Origin: Penaeicola halotolerans
GTDB taxonomy: Bacteria > Bacteroidota > Bacteroidia > Cytophagales > Cyclobacteriaceae
NCBI RefSeq assembly: GCF_016464625.1
Contig: NZ_JAEAGO010000002.1
Location: 310,001-374,000 of the forward strand
Length of the DNA stretch: 64,000 bases
Direction of reading: 5' to 3'
Position 1 is the first letter of the stretch; each line of letters begins with the position of its first letter. Position numbers and translations under genes: made by a program. The notes under the pieces were generated by a model. That model made no database searches. It was not told the DNA's origin and saw only the letters and a program-made list of their open reading frames with translations. This document shows positions 16,727 to 26,734 of this stretch, piece by piece.

Positions 16727-18499
16727 TAAGAACTTTATTTTTTTCCAGTTTTTGAGCAAATAAGCAGCCCCTAATAATGCCACGATAGTGGAGGGAATTG
16801 CTGCTGAGAGATTGCCATAGATCCAATATCCAGTGGCAAAGAGCGCTCCATAGACCATGAAGCAAGCTACAAACATCATCCCTATCTCAAATCCAAGCTG
16901 ACTCTTTGAGGCTACAAGGCTTTTATCCTTGTCGATGACTTTTTGCCAACCCCATGCAGCAGGTTTTACTTTTTGATAAAAGCTAGCCAATACCTCTTGA
17001 CGCTCAGGCTGTGTAAGTAGAGTGACGATCAGCCATGCGGCAGTGGTAATACCCACACTTAAGACAAGTGTAACATGGTCTGGGATGGCTTCAAAGCCAA
17101 ATACTTGTCGGTGAAGAAGTTCAAAATAGATAGCCAGTAAAAAGGATACTACCATACCTGTAATCTCCGTGTAGGCATTGATCCTCCACCAAAACCAGCG
17201 CATAATAAAAACTAGACCAGTACCAGCACCGATTTTGAGCAGCAGGTTAAATGACTGTAACTGGTTTTCTAAAAGCAATGCAATCACGGCAGAAACGGCC
17301 ATCATGATGACGGTAGATAACCTTCCAACTAGGACCAGCTCTTTATCAGAAGCACTCGGCTTGACAAAGCGCTGATAAAAGTCATTCACTACATAAGAAG
17401 AGCCCCAATTAAGGTGAGTAGATATCGTAGACATATAGGCTGCCACTAGTGATGCTATGACTAATCCCAATAGGCCTGTTGGTAAAAATGTCAACATAGC
17501 GGGATAAGCCAAATCATCATTCACTTTATCAGCAGGTAAGTTTGGATAGGCAGCTTGAAGAGATTCTATATTGGGAAAAAGCACCAAAGAAGCCAATGCG
17601 ATAATAATCCATGGCCAAGGTCTCAAAGCATAATGCGCAATGTTAAAGAACAGGGTAGCTCCTAGTGCATTTTTTTCATTTTTGGCAGAAAGCATACGCT
17701 GAGCAATATATCCACCCCCACCTGGCTCTGCTCCTGGATACCATACTGACCACCACTGTACTGCGAGTGGTATGACTAGAAGCGGTATCAGCGTCTTGCT
17801 GTCGCTAAAATCTGGTAAAAGAGAAAGCTTGGCACTGACTGCTGGCTGAGCGACTAAAGCTGATAAGCTACCGATCTCAGGCATGTCTAAAACATACCAA
17901 GCGGCACCTATAGAGCCTGCCATTGCAATAAAGAACTGAAAGAAGTCTGTGAGTAAAACTCCCCTCAAGCCACCCAATGAACTATAGATGACAGTGACGG
18001 AGGAAGCGATGACAACCGTTTCTACAGGGCTGAGATTGAGCATGACCGCCCCGATCTTAATAGCCGCAAGAGAGACTGTTGCCATAATCATGATATTAAA
18101 AAAGACACCAAGGTAGATCGCTCGGAATCCTCTTAAAAAAGCAGCTGACTTGCCACCATAGCGGATTTCATAAAACTCTAGATCTGTGGCTACACCCGAT
18201 CTCCGCCATAGCCGTGCATAGACAAACACAGTAAGCATACCGGTCAAAAGGAAAGCCCACCAAGCCCAGTTACCAGAGACACCATTTTTTCGCACGATAT
18301 CTGCTACTAGTGTGGGCGTGTCGGCAGAAAAGGTAGTCGCTACCATGGAGATACCTAGCAGCCACCAAGGCATATTTCTCCCAGATAGGAAAAATTCTTT
18401 GGTGTTTTTACCAGCAGATCGGGCAGCATAGAGACCGATGCCCATAGAAACTAAGAAAAAAGCAGCGATGATCAGCCAATCAATCCTATCTAAAATCAT
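16724..18499 (-). CDS. sodium:solute symporter family protein
   Basis: About 591 residues with some 13-14 membrane helices of the SSS (LeuT-fold) family. Visible features include GKNTKEFFLSGRNMPWWLLG, SADTPTLVADIVR and SSLGGLRGVLLTDFFQF, the latter a typical SSS segment. It would couple Na+ entry to uptake of a sugar, amino acid or similar solute; the substrate is open. The frame extends upstream to a TTG at 18526, but the ATG at 18499 (MILDRIDWLII) gives the usual N-terminus. Divergent from the nucleotidyltransferase gene, which hints at sugar uptake, but this is weak. Confidence 0.88.
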   Translation of the reverse strand: MILDRIDWLIIAAFFLVSMGIGLYAARSAGKNTKEFFLSGRNMPWWLLGISMVATTFSADTPTLVADIVRKNGVSGNWAWWAFLLTGMLTVFVYARLWRRSGVATDLEFYEIRYGGKSAAFLRGFRAIYLGVFFNIMIMATVSLAAIKIGAVMLNLSPVETVVIASSVTVIYSSLGGLRGVLLTDFFQFFIAMAGSIGAAWYVLDMPEIGSLSALVAQPAVSAKLSLLPDFSDSKTLIPLLVIPLAVQWWSVWYPGAEPGGGGYIAQRMLSAKNEKNALGATLFFNIAHYALRPWPWIIIALASLVLFPNIESLQAAYPNLPADKVNDDLAYPAMLTFLPTGLLGLVIASLVAAYMSTISTHLNWGSSYVVNDFYQRFVKPSASDKELVLVGRLSTVIMMAVSAVIALLLENQLQSFNLLLKIGAGTGLVFIMRWFWWRINAYTEITGMVVSFLLAIYFELLHRQVFGFEAIPDHVTLVLSVGITTAAWLIVTLLTQPERQEVLASFYQKVKPAAWGWQKVIDKDKSLVASKSQLGFEIGMMFVACFMVYGALFATGYWIYGNLSAAIPSTIVALLGAAYLLKNWKKIKFL

Positions 18500-18558
18500 A
18501 TATTTGAAGGAGAAGTTTAAGCGCAACTATATTACTAAATTAATAGACAATTAACAGT

Positions 18559-19467
18559 ATGAGTCAACAGAAACCAACACTTTTAGTCCTAGCCGCAGGG
18601 ATGGGCAGTAGATATGGAGGCAATAAGCAGATAGATGGCTTCGGACCCAATGGAGAGACGATCGTAGAGTATTCTATTTTTGATGCGATTAGGGCTAGGT
18701 TTGGTAAGGTTGTCTTTATCGTCAGAGAAGAGATTTTAGACTTGGTCAAAGATAAGTTCGTCCCAAAGATAGAGGGAAAAATAGCTTATGACTTTGTGAT
18801 CCAATCACTCCAAAGTCATGTGCCAGCAGCTTATCAAAATCCAGATAGGGTGAAGCCTTATGGTACTGCTCATGCAGTACTTTGTGCTAAGGATGCTATA
18901 AATGAACCTTTTGCAGTGATCAATGCAGATGATTTTTATGGCCAAGAGGCTTTTCAGATTTTGAGTAAGTTTTTGACCGAAAATAAGGATGCTAATAGAC
19001 ATGCGATGGTGGGCTATGCACTCAAAAATGTGCTTTCTGAAAACGGAACAGTTTCAAGAGGCATTTGTGATACGGACGCTGAAGGATTCTTAGCAGGCAT
19101 GACAGAGCGAACCTCTATCGCTAGAGTTGGTGATAAAATCATCAGCAAGGAGAATGATGGAGAGTTGGTGCTTTCACCAGAAGTAGCTACTTCGATGAAT
19201 TGTTGGGGATTCAAGTCATCCTTTTTTGATGCGGCCACAGCTCTCTGGGAAGACTTCTTGAAAGATAATCACACCAATATCAAATCTGAATTTTACATTC
19301 CAACGGTCGCTAATCATTTAATCAATTCTGGAAAATCAAAGATTGAGATTTTGAAAGGTGGGACTACTTGGTTTGGAGTGACCTATACAGAAGACAAACC
19401 TGAAGTCATCAGTTCTCTTAAAAAACTACATGATCAAGGTACTTATCCTAAAACGCTTTGGTCATAA
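18559..19467 (+). CDS. sugar nucleotidyltransferase-like protein (NTP_transferase)
   Basis: A 302-residue protein starting with the nucleotidyltransferase signature LVLAAGMGSRYGGNKQI. INADDFYGQEAF supplies the metal-binding Asp pair, and KPYGTAHAVLCAK is the base-recognition strand. The family makes NDP-sugars from sugar-1-phosphates. The exact sugar is not readable; the GSRYGGNKQID stretch differs from GalU and RmlA. Divergent from the symporter; terminator shared with the M28 gene. Confidence 0.83.
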   Translation: MSQQKPTLLVLAAGMGSRYGGNKQIDGFGPNGETIVEYSIFDAIRARFGKVVFIVREEILDLVKDKFVPKIEGKIAYDFVIQSLQSHVPAAYQNPDRVKPYGTAHAVLCAKDAINEPFAVINADDFYGQEAFQILSKFLTENKDANRHAMVGYALKNVLSENGTVSRGICDTDAEGFLAGMTERTSIARVGDKIISKENDGELVLSPEVATSMNCWGFKSSFFDAATALWEDFLKDNHTNIKSEFYIPTVANHLINSGKSKIEILKGGTTWFGVTYTEDKPEVISSLKKLHDQGTYPKTLWS

Positions 19468-19504
19468 AAAAAGGCTTCCTCATAATGAAGAAGCCTTTTT
19501 GTTT
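19464..19504. terminator. bidirectional intrinsic terminator
   Basis: GGCTTCCTCAT (19473-19483) pairs with ATGAAGAAGCC (19485-19495) with one mismatch, flanked by an A-run and a T-run. It serves the nucleotidyltransferase and the convergent M28 peptidase gene. Confidence 0.83.
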
Positions 19505-19513
19505 AATTGATGA

Positions 19514-20434
19514 TTAAGGGGTTACTTTTTTCTTGTAATGCTGATCAAACTCAATGATACAGGCTAAAATCGCTTCTGCAGCACTGATAAAGAAGGCAGG
19601 CTTGATCTTGTCTACTGTATCGGTTGGTTTGTGGTAGTCTGGGTGGTCTTCTACACCAAAGTAGATGAAGGGAACTCCCTCTGCGAAAAAGGGGCCATGG
19701 TCTGAAGAATAAGACCAGTCGTTTGAACCGGTTCCTGGCTCATCATGACCCGTTTTCAGATTAATTTTGCTGACTGTGGCTGCGACTTTATCGATATGTG
19801 GCTTTAGCTCAGGAAAGTGGTATGTCCCTACAGCATAAAGTTCTTCTTTTTCACTTCTGCTCACCATGTCCATGTTGAGATTGAGCACTACCCGATCAAA
19901 GGCCACAGGAAAATCTGCTATCAAAGCTCTAGCGCCCTGCAGTCCCATCTCCTCTGCATCTAGTGCTGCGAAAACCAAGGTATGTTTAGGTTTTTTGTCT
20001 TTAAAGTACTCTGCAAAAGCCATTAGTGCAGCTGTACCTGAGGCATTGTCATCAGCACCATTGTAGATCTGTCCATCTCGTTCGCCTAAATGATCATAGT
20101 GGGCAGTTATCACGATCACTTCTTCACTTTCTCCTGGGATGAAGCCTACTATGTTGACGCAGCTATCCATCTTGGCACGTCTATTCTCGAAGTTGAAATA
20201 TTGCTTATAGCCCTGATACTGTGTGAGCAAGCCTAACTTTTCAAATCGCTGGGCGATGTAGTCCTGAGCCATTTTGTTGCCTTCCGTACCAGGCTTTCTT
20301 CCTTTGAGCTCATCACTAGCGAGATAGTGGAGGTCTTTGACTAATTGATCCCCATCAATGCTACCTTGCTGTGCCCATGCAGAGATAGAAAGTAAACTGA
20401 AAATTAAGACTTGTAAAATGAGGTTTTTTCTCAT
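19514..20434 (-). CDS. exported M28-family zinc aminopeptidase
   Basis: A 306-residue protein with signal peptide (about 1-21, SAWAQQ). All M28 site motifs are seen: TAHYDHLGE (first zinc His), YNGADDNASGTAAL (bridging Asp), LDAEEMGLQGA (catalytic Glu and zinc Glu), and HKPTDTVDKI near the C-terminus (last zinc His). This is a co-catalytic two-zinc aminopeptidase, expected in the periplasm or outside the cell, which fits with the other exported peptidases in the window. Monocistronic. Confidence 0.92.
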   Translation of the reverse strand: MRKNLILQVLIFSLLSISAWAQQGSIDGDQLVKDLHYLASDELKGRKPGTEGNKMAQDYIAQRFEKLGLLTQYQGYKQYFNFENRRAKMDSCVNIVGFIPGESEEVIVITAHYDHLGERDGQIYNGADDNASGTAALMAFAEYFKDKKPKHTLVFAALDAEEMGLQGARALIADFPVAFDRVVLNLNMDMVSRSEKEELYAVGTYHFPELKPHIDKVAATVSKINLKTGHDEPGTGSNDWSYSSDHGPFFAEGVPFIYFGVEDHPDYHKPTDTVDKIKPAFFISAAEAILACIIEFDQHYKKKVTP

Positions 20435-20548
20435 GATCTTGATTGATTAGATTTGTTTGAGGTGAAGAGATTAGCGCTCAGCTTTCTTGCTTATCTAAAA
20501 AATGTTCGCCAGCTTTCACCGTTGTTTGTTTAGCAATTTAAGGTAAAA

Positions 20549-21568
20549 ATGCATAAATCTTTCCTGACGAATCTTTTTATTCTAATAATGAGTGCTTCAT
20601 CACTGATGGGGCAGTCTTACTTTCAAAGTCAACAAGTGCCCAGTACGGTGAGGAGTAGCAAGACGGCTGTGCTGATCTCTAGTAGTGGGGATAAATGGCA
20701 ACAAATCGCAGCAGAGATTCATCCATATTTCAGAGAAGCTGGAATAGATGCTGTGGCCTACTATGATTTTGAATCAGTAGTGGTCTCAGAGCAGACTCGT
20801 AACAGCTATTCGGAGGCATTTAAGCAGAGACAGCTAGACAATATCGCTATTGTAACGGTGACCGAAAGTCCTAAAGGAGCCTATTTGCAGTTGGGGACTT
20901 TCACTTATAATAATACGATTTTAAATCCACAATCGGGACTGACGCTATCAAGCAGTAATGTAGAAGAACTAGGGGCGCTTTTACGAAACACCTTAGACAA
21001 TACAAGCATCGCTAAAGAAAATCATTTGATCTTAGAAGTGCCAGAATTCTTTTCTGCAGAGACCAAAGTACAGGCAAATGCCATCTATAAGAACTACCCG
21101 TCTAATTTGCCAAGTTTTAAATTATCGGTAGAGCGGACCGCAGAAGTCAATGCAGCCAATGTGAGCCTAGCAAGCTTAAGTTACCGCTTGATGGGCAAAG
21201 ATGCTCAAGCGATCAGCGCAGATCTAGAAAGAGAAAGTAGCTACCTATCCAATATCATGGATCGCTACCCTTATAACTTTGCCTATGTTCCTGCTGGGCT
21301 CACTTATGCTAATTTACGTGCTCAGGGCTTTCAGTTTGCTTTGGTCAAGGTCGAAGGTAAAGAATCTGATCTGATGAAACTCTTCAATATTCCAGCTGCT
21401 CAACGAAAAACCAAAGATGATGCCCTCGTGACCAAGTACTACGTCTACTCGCTCAATCAAAATGAGATATTCATAGGGCCAGTTTGGGATGTATCAGAGC
21501 AATGGTACGAAGCATTAGAAAATTTCCTCAAACCACTGCTCAGACAGCCAGCACCAGTAGAAGAGTAA
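20549..21568 (+). CDS. exported protein of unknown function
   Basis: A 339-residue protein with a signal peptide (about 1-21, ending SSLMGQ). The mature chain has two alpha/beta-looking segments: KTAVLISSSGDKWQQIAAEI near residue 38, then NIAIVTVTESPKGAYLQLG near 100. No catalytic motif, lipobox or transmembrane helix after the signal. I do not recognise the family. It ends 2 bp before the convergent MazG-like gene. Composition is like its neighbours, so nothing suggests recent transfer. Confidence 0.7.
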   Translation: MHKSFLTNLFILIMSASSLMGQSYFQSQQVPSTVRSSKTAVLISSSGDKWQQIAAEIHPYFREAGIDAVAYYDFESVVVSEQTRNSYSEAFKQRQLDNIAIVTVTESPKGAYLQLGTFTYNNTILNPQSGLTLSSSNVEELGALLRNTLDNTSIAKENHLILEVPEFFSAETKVQANAIYKNYPSNLPSFKLSVERTAEVNAANVSLASLSYRLMGKDAQAISADLERESSYLSNIMDRYPYNFAYVPAGLTYANLRAQGFQFALVKVEGKESDLMKLFNIPAAQRKTKDDALVTKYYVYSLNQNEIFIGPVWDVSEQWYEALENFLKPLLRQPAPVEE

Positions 21569-21570
21569 TA

Positions 21571-22038
21571 TCAACTATTGACTATACTTGCCAAGTCCGC
21601 AGGCGAGTAGGCCACAGACTTGAGCGTTTTGTTGTCAGCCTTTCTAAAGACCAAGTACAAGTCCCCTTCTTGTTTGAAGTAGGCCTCTTCACCTTTGGCT
21701 TGATAGTGGGCTATAGTCGCTTCTGCTTCTGCTTGACTTTTACATGCTTTGCTCATATTGGAGCGCTGCACTTCGTCAAAGATCGCTTTGAATTTATCGG
21801 CAAGTCCAAACTCCAAAATCGCTCCAGAGAGTACATACTGTAAATCTGCTAGCGCATCAGCGACTTCTACGATATCCTTGTTTTCGATTCCCTCCTGAAG
21901 TTCTTTCAACTCTTCTGCCAGTAACGAAACACGCAGCTTGGCTCTTTGCTCAGCAGGGATTTGGGGAGTGGGTAAAATGGGATGTTTAAAAGTGCGGTGA
22001 AAATCAGCGACTGATTTTAGGCATTTAGGGTCTTCCAT
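21571..22038 (-). CDS. MazG-like nucleoside triphosphate pyrophosphohydrolase
   Basis: A 155-residue all-alpha NTP pyrophosphatase. The metal-binding pattern of the MazG/phosphoribosyl-ATP pyrophosphohydrolase superfamily is present as AEELKELQEGI followed by VEVADALADLQYVLSG (ExxE plus ExxD). Family members hydrolyse non-canonical or excess NTPs, or PRA-like substrates. It is separate from, and much shorter than, the true MazG encoded near 59.6 kb. Monocistronic. Confidence 0.82.
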   Translation of the reverse strand: MEDPKCLKSVADFHRTFKHPILPTPQIPAEQRAKLRVSLLAEELKELQEGIENKDIVEVADALADLQYVLSGAILEFGLADKFKAIFDEVQRSNMSKACKSQAEAEATIAHYQAKGEEAYFKQEGDLYLVFRKADNKTLKSVAYSPADLASIVNS

Positions 22039-22223
22039 AGAGTGTATATTTAGAGATGCAGTCTAGTACATATTTATCAAAATTGAAAATGCTAAATAAA
22101 TGATTCTCTACTTAAACACTTGTTTGATAAAGCCGTTCTAGAGAAGTGATTTCAAAAAAATTTTATATCTTAGATATCATTTTTAACTATTCGATTATTC
22201 ACTGATTTTAAAACAAAAATTAC

Positions 22224-22580
22224 ATGAAAAAGCACCTAATAGTATGCGCAGTAATGATTGGTTCTGTTTTTACATCATCTAGCTTACAAGCAGCTACTGG
22301 AGATGGAGATCCTAAGGAAACCTCGAGCCTAGCCAGTGTAGTGGAGCGTATGGAAGAGATCAGGTCTATGGATATATCTATCCTTACTAAAGAGGAGAAA
22401 AAAGCACTCAAAGCAGAACTGAAGGCAATGCATAAAGAGGTGAAGAATAACTTCACAACTGCTGAGAATAAGGCAGAAATGAAAGAGATGAAAAAAGAAC
22501 TAAAGGAAATGTCTAATGGTGTATATCTATCTACAGGAGCTATCATCATTATCCTTTTGATATTGATCCTGATTTTATAA
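22224..22580 (+). CDS. exported charged helical protein with C-terminal membrane anchor
   Basis: A 118-residue protein with a signal peptide (about 1-23, SLQAAT), a Lys/Glu-rich helical middle (residues 55-98, with repeats such as KKALKAELKAMHKE), and a hydrophobic C-terminal helix (about 103-118, IIIILLILILIL). The build suggests a periplasmic coiled segment tethered by its C-terminus. Similar short proteins are frequent in Bacteroidota but have no assigned role that I know of. Its own terminator follows. Confidence 0.68.
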   Translation: MKKHLIVCAVMIGSVFTSSSLQAATGDGDPKETSSLASVVERMEEIRSMDISILTKEEKKALKAELKAMHKEVKNNFTTAENKAEMKEMKKELKEMSNGVYLSTGAIIIILLILILIL

Positions 22581-22610
22581 TTGATTAGATACCGAGAAGC
22601 ATTAATCATC

Positions 22611-22650
22611 AAAAAGCCTCAGCAAATCACTTGCTGAGGCTTTTGTTTTT
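22611..22650. terminator. bidirectional intrinsic terminator
   Basis: AAAAGCCTCAGCAA (22612-22625) pairs perfectly over 14 bp with TTGCTGAGGCTTTT (22631-22644), loop of 5. T-runs lie on both sides. Serves the small exported protein and the convergent GH3 gene. Confidence 0.9.
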
Positions 22651-24177
22651 TTATGAGATCATCTTGAGTAGTTCATCGATATATTCTCGGGTATTGCTTA
22701 GCCTAGGGACTTTATTTTGTCCGCCTAGCTTACCACGACTACGCATCCATTCATTGAAGGTGTTTTCCTGAACACTGTGAATGATGGGCTTGACTAGAGC
22801 CAAATCTTTGTAACGCTTAGCATCATAGTCTGAGTTGATTGAGCGAAGGTGTGTATCCAAGTGATCAGTGAAAGTTTCGAGACTCTCAGGTTTTTTGATA
22901 AACTCGATGATCCACTCGTGCCCTCCTTTTGATTTGCTTTCTGCCCCTTCAAAATACACAGGAGCAGCCGTGAAATTACTCATGATAGCTCCAGTTTGTT
23001 CACAGGCGTAGGCGATAGCTTTTTCGGCATTTTCTACGATCACTTCTTCTCCAAAGGCATTGATAAAATGCTTCGTACGTCCTGAAATCTTAAACCTATA
23101 AGGTGTCTTAGAGGTGAATTTGATCGTATCTCCTATCATATAGCGCCATAGACCAGCATTGGTACTGATGACTACTGCATAGTTTTTGCCAATTTCGATT
23201 TCCTCTAGCGGAATCGCCTTAGGGTGCGTATCATCCAATGCTTCCATGGAGATAAACTCATAGAAGATCCCGTAGTCTAGCATCAAGAGCATCTCTCCTG
23301 AATTAGCCTGATCCTGTATGCCGAAGAAGCCTTCTGAGGCATTGTAAGTTTCTAGGTAATTCATGCCTTTCTTAGGGATTAACTCTTTGAAAAGCTGTCT
23401 ATAAGGTCCGAAAGCTACTGCCCCGTGAATGAAAAGCTCTAAGTTAGGCCATACTTCTAGGATGTTTTTGGCACCCTTAAGCTCTACGATACGCTGGATC
23501 AAAACGATAGTCCAAGTAGGCACGCCAGCGATATTGGTGACATTTTCCTCAGAAGTCACTTTGGCCATTTTCTCTATTTTGGCTTCCCACTCATCCATGA
23601 GCGCGATCTCTAGGCTAGGTGTTCGAACAAACTGCACCCACAGGGGGAGGTTTTTCATGATCACGGCAGAAACATCTCCATAAAAGGAGTTGGCATTAAC
23701 ATCAAACTGATTGATCTGATGACTGCCCCCTATCGCAAGGCTTTTTCCCGTGAAGAGTTTCGTCTCAGGATTATTATTGCAGTAGATAGAGAGGAGATCT
23801 TTACCCCCTTTGAAGTGGCAGTCCTCTATGGCTTCTGGTGATACAGGGATGAACTTACTGCGTGCATTAGTAGTACCGGATGATTTGGCAAACCACTTAG
23901 TCTCGGTAGGCCAGAGGATGTTTTGCTCACCCTTCATGAGGCGATCTATATAGGGAAAAAGGTCTTCATAAGAAGAGATAGGCACACGCTCTTGAAAGTC
24001 GCGATAAGTTTTGATGTCTTTGAAAGCATACTTTCTACCAAACTCAGTGTCTTGAGCAGTAGATAGTAGCTTTCTGTGGAGCTCTTGTTGTACGTCTGAA
24101 GGATACTTCATGAAAAGCTCGATCTGATGGATGCGCTTTTTCATGATCCAGGTCATGAGAGAGTTGAGAATTTCCAT
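22651..24177 (-). CDS. bacterial GH3 family adenylating enzyme
   Basis: A 508-residue member of the GH3 auxin-responsive promoter family, an ANL-type adenylate-forming fold. The nucleotide loop is FAKSSGTTNARSKFIPVS, and YNASEGFFGIQDQ plus GDTIKFTSKTPYRFKISGR are further family motifs. Plant GH3 proteins conjugate amino acids to jasmonate or auxin; the role of bacterial ones is not established, but acyl-acid amidation is the likely chemistry. It follows lptB by only 5 bp and is probably co-transcribed with it, which might tie it to envelope lipids. That link is inference. Confidence 0.9.
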   Translation of the reverse strand: MEILNSLMTWIMKKRIHQIELFMKYPSDVQQELHRKLLSTAQDTEFGRKYAFKDIKTYRDFQERVPISSYEDLFPYIDRLMKGEQNILWPTETKWFAKSSGTTNARSKFIPVSPEAIEDCHFKGGKDLLSIYCNNNPETKLFTGKSLAIGGSHQINQFDVNANSFYGDVSAVIMKNLPLWVQFVRTPSLEIALMDEWEAKIEKMAKVTSEENVTNIAGVPTWTIVLIQRIVELKGAKNILEVWPNLELFIHGAVAFGPYRQLFKELIPKKGMNYLETYNASEGFFGIQDQANSGEMLLMLDYGIFYEFISMEALDDTHPKAIPLEEIEIGKNYAVVISTNAGLWRYMIGDTIKFTSKTPYRFKISGRTKHFINAFGEEVIVENAEKAIAYACEQTGAIMSNFTAAPVYFEGAESKSKGGHEWIIEFIKKPESLETFTDHLDTHLRSINSDYDAKRYKDLALVKPIIHSVQENTFNEWMRSRGKLGGQNKVPRLSNTREYIDELLKMIS

Positions 24178-24182
24178 GAATC

Positions 24183-24914
24183 TTAGATTTTTCGCTTCAG
24201 TTCAAAATGCTTTCCTAGATAAACTCTTCGGACTTGTTCATCACTGGCGAGTTCTTCAGCTGTACCCGCTTTGAGGAGTTTTCCTTCAAACATCAGGTAA
24301 GCACGATCTGTGATGGAGAGTGTTTCATTGACATTGTGGTCAGTGATGAGGATACCGATATTTTTTTCCTTGAGCTTGGCTACTATAGTTTGGATTTCCT
24401 CTACAGCTATCGGGTCAACCCCAGCAAAAGGCTCATCGAGCAGCACAAACTTAGGATCTACCGCCAGTGCTCTCGCAATCTCAGTACGCCTACGCTCACC
24501 ACCTGAGAGCACGCCACCCTTATTTTTGCGCACATGCTTGAGACTAAACTCTTCTAGGAGTCCTTCCATTTTCGCTTTTTGCTCAGCCTTGCTCAATTTA
24601 GTCAGCTCTAGTACCGCCATGATATTTTCTTCCACAGTCAGGTTTCTAAATACAGAAGCTTCTTGAGCGAGATAGCCCACACCAAGCTTAGCTCTACGAT
24701 ACATAGGAAGAGACGTGATGTCTTCTTGGTCAAGATATATGTGTCCAGTATTTGGCTTGATCAGGCCTACGATCATGTAAAACGAAGTTGTCTTTCCGGC
24801 TCCGTTGGGGCCAAGAAGCCCTACGATTTCACCTTGTGCTACTTCTACTGAGATGTGATTGACGACCGTTCGGCCCTTGTATATCTTGACTAAGTTATCT
24901 GCCCTTAATATCAT
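24183..24914 (-). CDS. lptB: LPS export ABC transporter ATP-binding protein
   Basis: A 243-residue ABC ATPase with Walker A GPNGAGKT (residues 35-42), signature [16 protein letters not shown], Walker [14 protein letters not shown] and the H-loop ITDHNV. The FAGVDP and [17 protein letters not shown] stretches identify LptB, which drives lipopolysaccharide transport from the inner membrane through LptFG and LptC. Its partners are not in this window. First gene of a two-gene unit with GH3. Confidence 0.95.
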   Translation of the reverse strand: MILRADNLVKIYKGRTVVNHISVEVAQGEIVGLLGPNGAGKTTSFYMIVGLIKPNTGHIYLDQEDITSLPMYRRAKLGVGYLAQEASVFRNLTVEENIMAVLELTKLSKAEQKAKMEGLLEEFSLKHVRKNKGGVLSGGERRRTEIARALAVDPKFVLLDEPFAGVDPIAVEEIQTIVAKLKEKNIGILITDHNVNETLSITDRAYLMFEGKLLKAGTAEELASDEQVRRVYLGKHFELKRKI

Positions 24915-24985
24915 GTCTTAAAAATAAGGTTTTCTGATGCAATCTCTAGCCTTAAGTGTAAATAGAATGTAAGTGCGGCAAGAGA

Positions 24986-26686
24986 TCATTCAAACTTGAT
25001 ATCTTTAACGCGCAATTGAATAGAAACTTTGTCCCGAAACCAATTTTCTTCAATATAAAAAGCCATTTGAAAGCGCATGCCACTAGCGATCATCTCATAA
25101 TATGGGGCAAACTGAAATGCGATACAGTCTATCGCATTTCCTTGATGGTCTTGTCTGACAGTGAATTTTAAGTGCTGCTCTTTTAAGAGACGGACATTTT
25201 CAGCATAGAGATCTTGTGCATAGAAAAGTGGCATAGTGTTTTCAGGGCCAAAAGGCTGCATTTGCTCGATGATCTTGTACATCTTACTGTGGATTTGGTC
25301 TAAGCGCACCTTTTGATCTATGCTGATCTTTGGTGTGAGCATGTCTTCCGTGATGCGCTCAGAGACTACCGCTTCAAATTTCTCTCTAAAAGCAGGAATG
25401 TTTTCTAAAGGCATGGTTAGTCCTGCAGCATATTTATGTCCACCAAACTGATCTAGCAAGTCCGCACAAGCTTCTATCGCTTCATACACGTCAAAGCCAT
25501 CTACTGATCGCGCTGAACCTGTCGCTTTTTCATTTGAGGCAGTCAAAATGATCGTGGGCTTGTAGTATTTCTCTATGCAGCGAGAAGCCACTATGCCGAT
25601 GAGTCCTTTATGCCAGTCTTCTTTGAATAGGACGGTGCTTTTAGCTTGAACCGCAGCTTCATCTTGTTCGATGAGTTCGAGCGCATCTTTTGTGATACTT
25701 TGGTCAAAAACTCGCCTCTCCTCGTTACTTTTATTGATAGAGGCAGCCAGCGTGTCTGCTTCTGCTCTCGTATCGGCTAGCAAAAGTTCTACCGCAAAGT
25801 GTGCATGTTTGATACGGCCTGAGGCATTGATCCTAGGACCGATGGTAAAGACAATGCTATTGATATCTATAGACTTTCTATAATCGCTCAAGTCAATGAG
25901 CGCTTTGAGTCCAGGTCTTGGCTGATTGTTTAATTTGGTTAGGCCAAAGTGCGCTAAGACACGATTCTCCCCAGTGATCGGGACGATATCCGAAGCGATG
26001 CTCACTGCCAAAAGGTCCAGATAGTCTAAGGGAATACTTTCCTCCAACTGCAATTTCTTAACAATGGCCTGGATTAGCTTAAAGCCCACCCCACAGCCAC
26101 TGAGTTCTTTGTAGGGATAGGAACAGTCTGTACGCTTAGGATCTAATACAGCGACTGCTTCGGGAAGTTGTTCTCCTGGTGTATGGTGATCACAGATGAT
26201 AAAGTCTATGCCTTTAGACTTAGCAATGGTCACTTTTTCTACAGCTTTGATACCACAGTCTAAGCTGACGATAAGCTTGACACCTTGCTCCTCAGCAGTC
26301 TCTATGCCTCTGATAGATACACCATAGCCTTCCTTGTATCGATCAGGGATGTAATAGCAAACATTGTCATACTGGGACTTGAGGAAACTGTAGAACATGG
26401 CCACAGAGGTAGTACCATCTACATCATAGTCTCCATAGACCATGATTTTTTCACTTTTTTGCATGGCTTGCAGCACTCGATTGACAGCTGCCTCCATGTC
26501 TTGCATCAGAAATGGATCATGCAACTGATCTAGAGATGGCCTGAAAAATGCTTTGGCTTGATCAAAATCCTCAATGCCTCTATTAATCAAAAGGGCAGCA
26601 AGTATCGGACTGACATTGATTTCCTGAGCGAGCTGATCTACTTGTGCTGCTTCAGGTGATGACTTTATTTCCCAACGGTACTGCAT
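24986..26686 (-). CDS. recJ: single-stranded-DNA-specific exonuclease RecJ
   Basis: A 566-residue DHH phosphoesterase. The manganese-binding motifs are clear: VYGDYDVDGTTSVAMFY (motif I), SLDCGIKAVE (motif II) and FIICDHHTPGEQLP (DHH, motif III); GRINASGR-like residues RINASGRIKHA and the DHHA1 glycine motif FGGHKYAAGLT follow. It degrades single-stranded DNA 5' to 3' in recombination and mismatch repair. The next minus-strand gene upstream, rmuC, is 48 bp away. Confidence 0.95.
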   Translation of the reverse strand: MQYRWEIKSSPEAAQVDQLAQEINVSPILAALLINRGIEDFDQAKAFFRPSLDQLHDPFLMQDMEAAVNRVLQAMQKSEKIMVYGDYDVDGTTSVAMFYSFLKSQYDNVCYYIPDRYKEGYGVSIRGIETAEEQGVKLIVSLDCGIKAVEKVTIAKSKGIDFIICDHHTPGEQLPEAVAVLDPKRTDCSYPYKELSGCGVGFKLIQAIVKKLQLEESIPLDYLDLLAVSIASDIVPITGENRVLAHFGLTKLNNQPRPGLKALIDLSDYRKSIDINSIVFTIGPRINASGRIKHAHFAVELLLADTRAEADTLAASINKSNEERRVFDQSITKDALELIEQDEAAVQAKSTVLFKEDWHKGLIGIVASRCIEKYYKPTIILTASNEKATGSARSVDGFDVYEAIEACADLLDQFGGHKYAAGLTMPLENIPAFREKFEAVVSERITEDMLTPKISIDQKVRLDQIHSKMYKIIEQMQPFGPENTMPLFYAQDLYAENVRLLKEQHLKFTVRQDHQGNAIDCIAFQFAPYYEMIASGMRFQMAFYIEENWFRDKVSIQLRVKDIKFE

Positions 26687-26734
26687 AAATCTAAATTAAT
26701 CAAAAAAAGGCATTTGAAGCATCAAAAAAGGACA

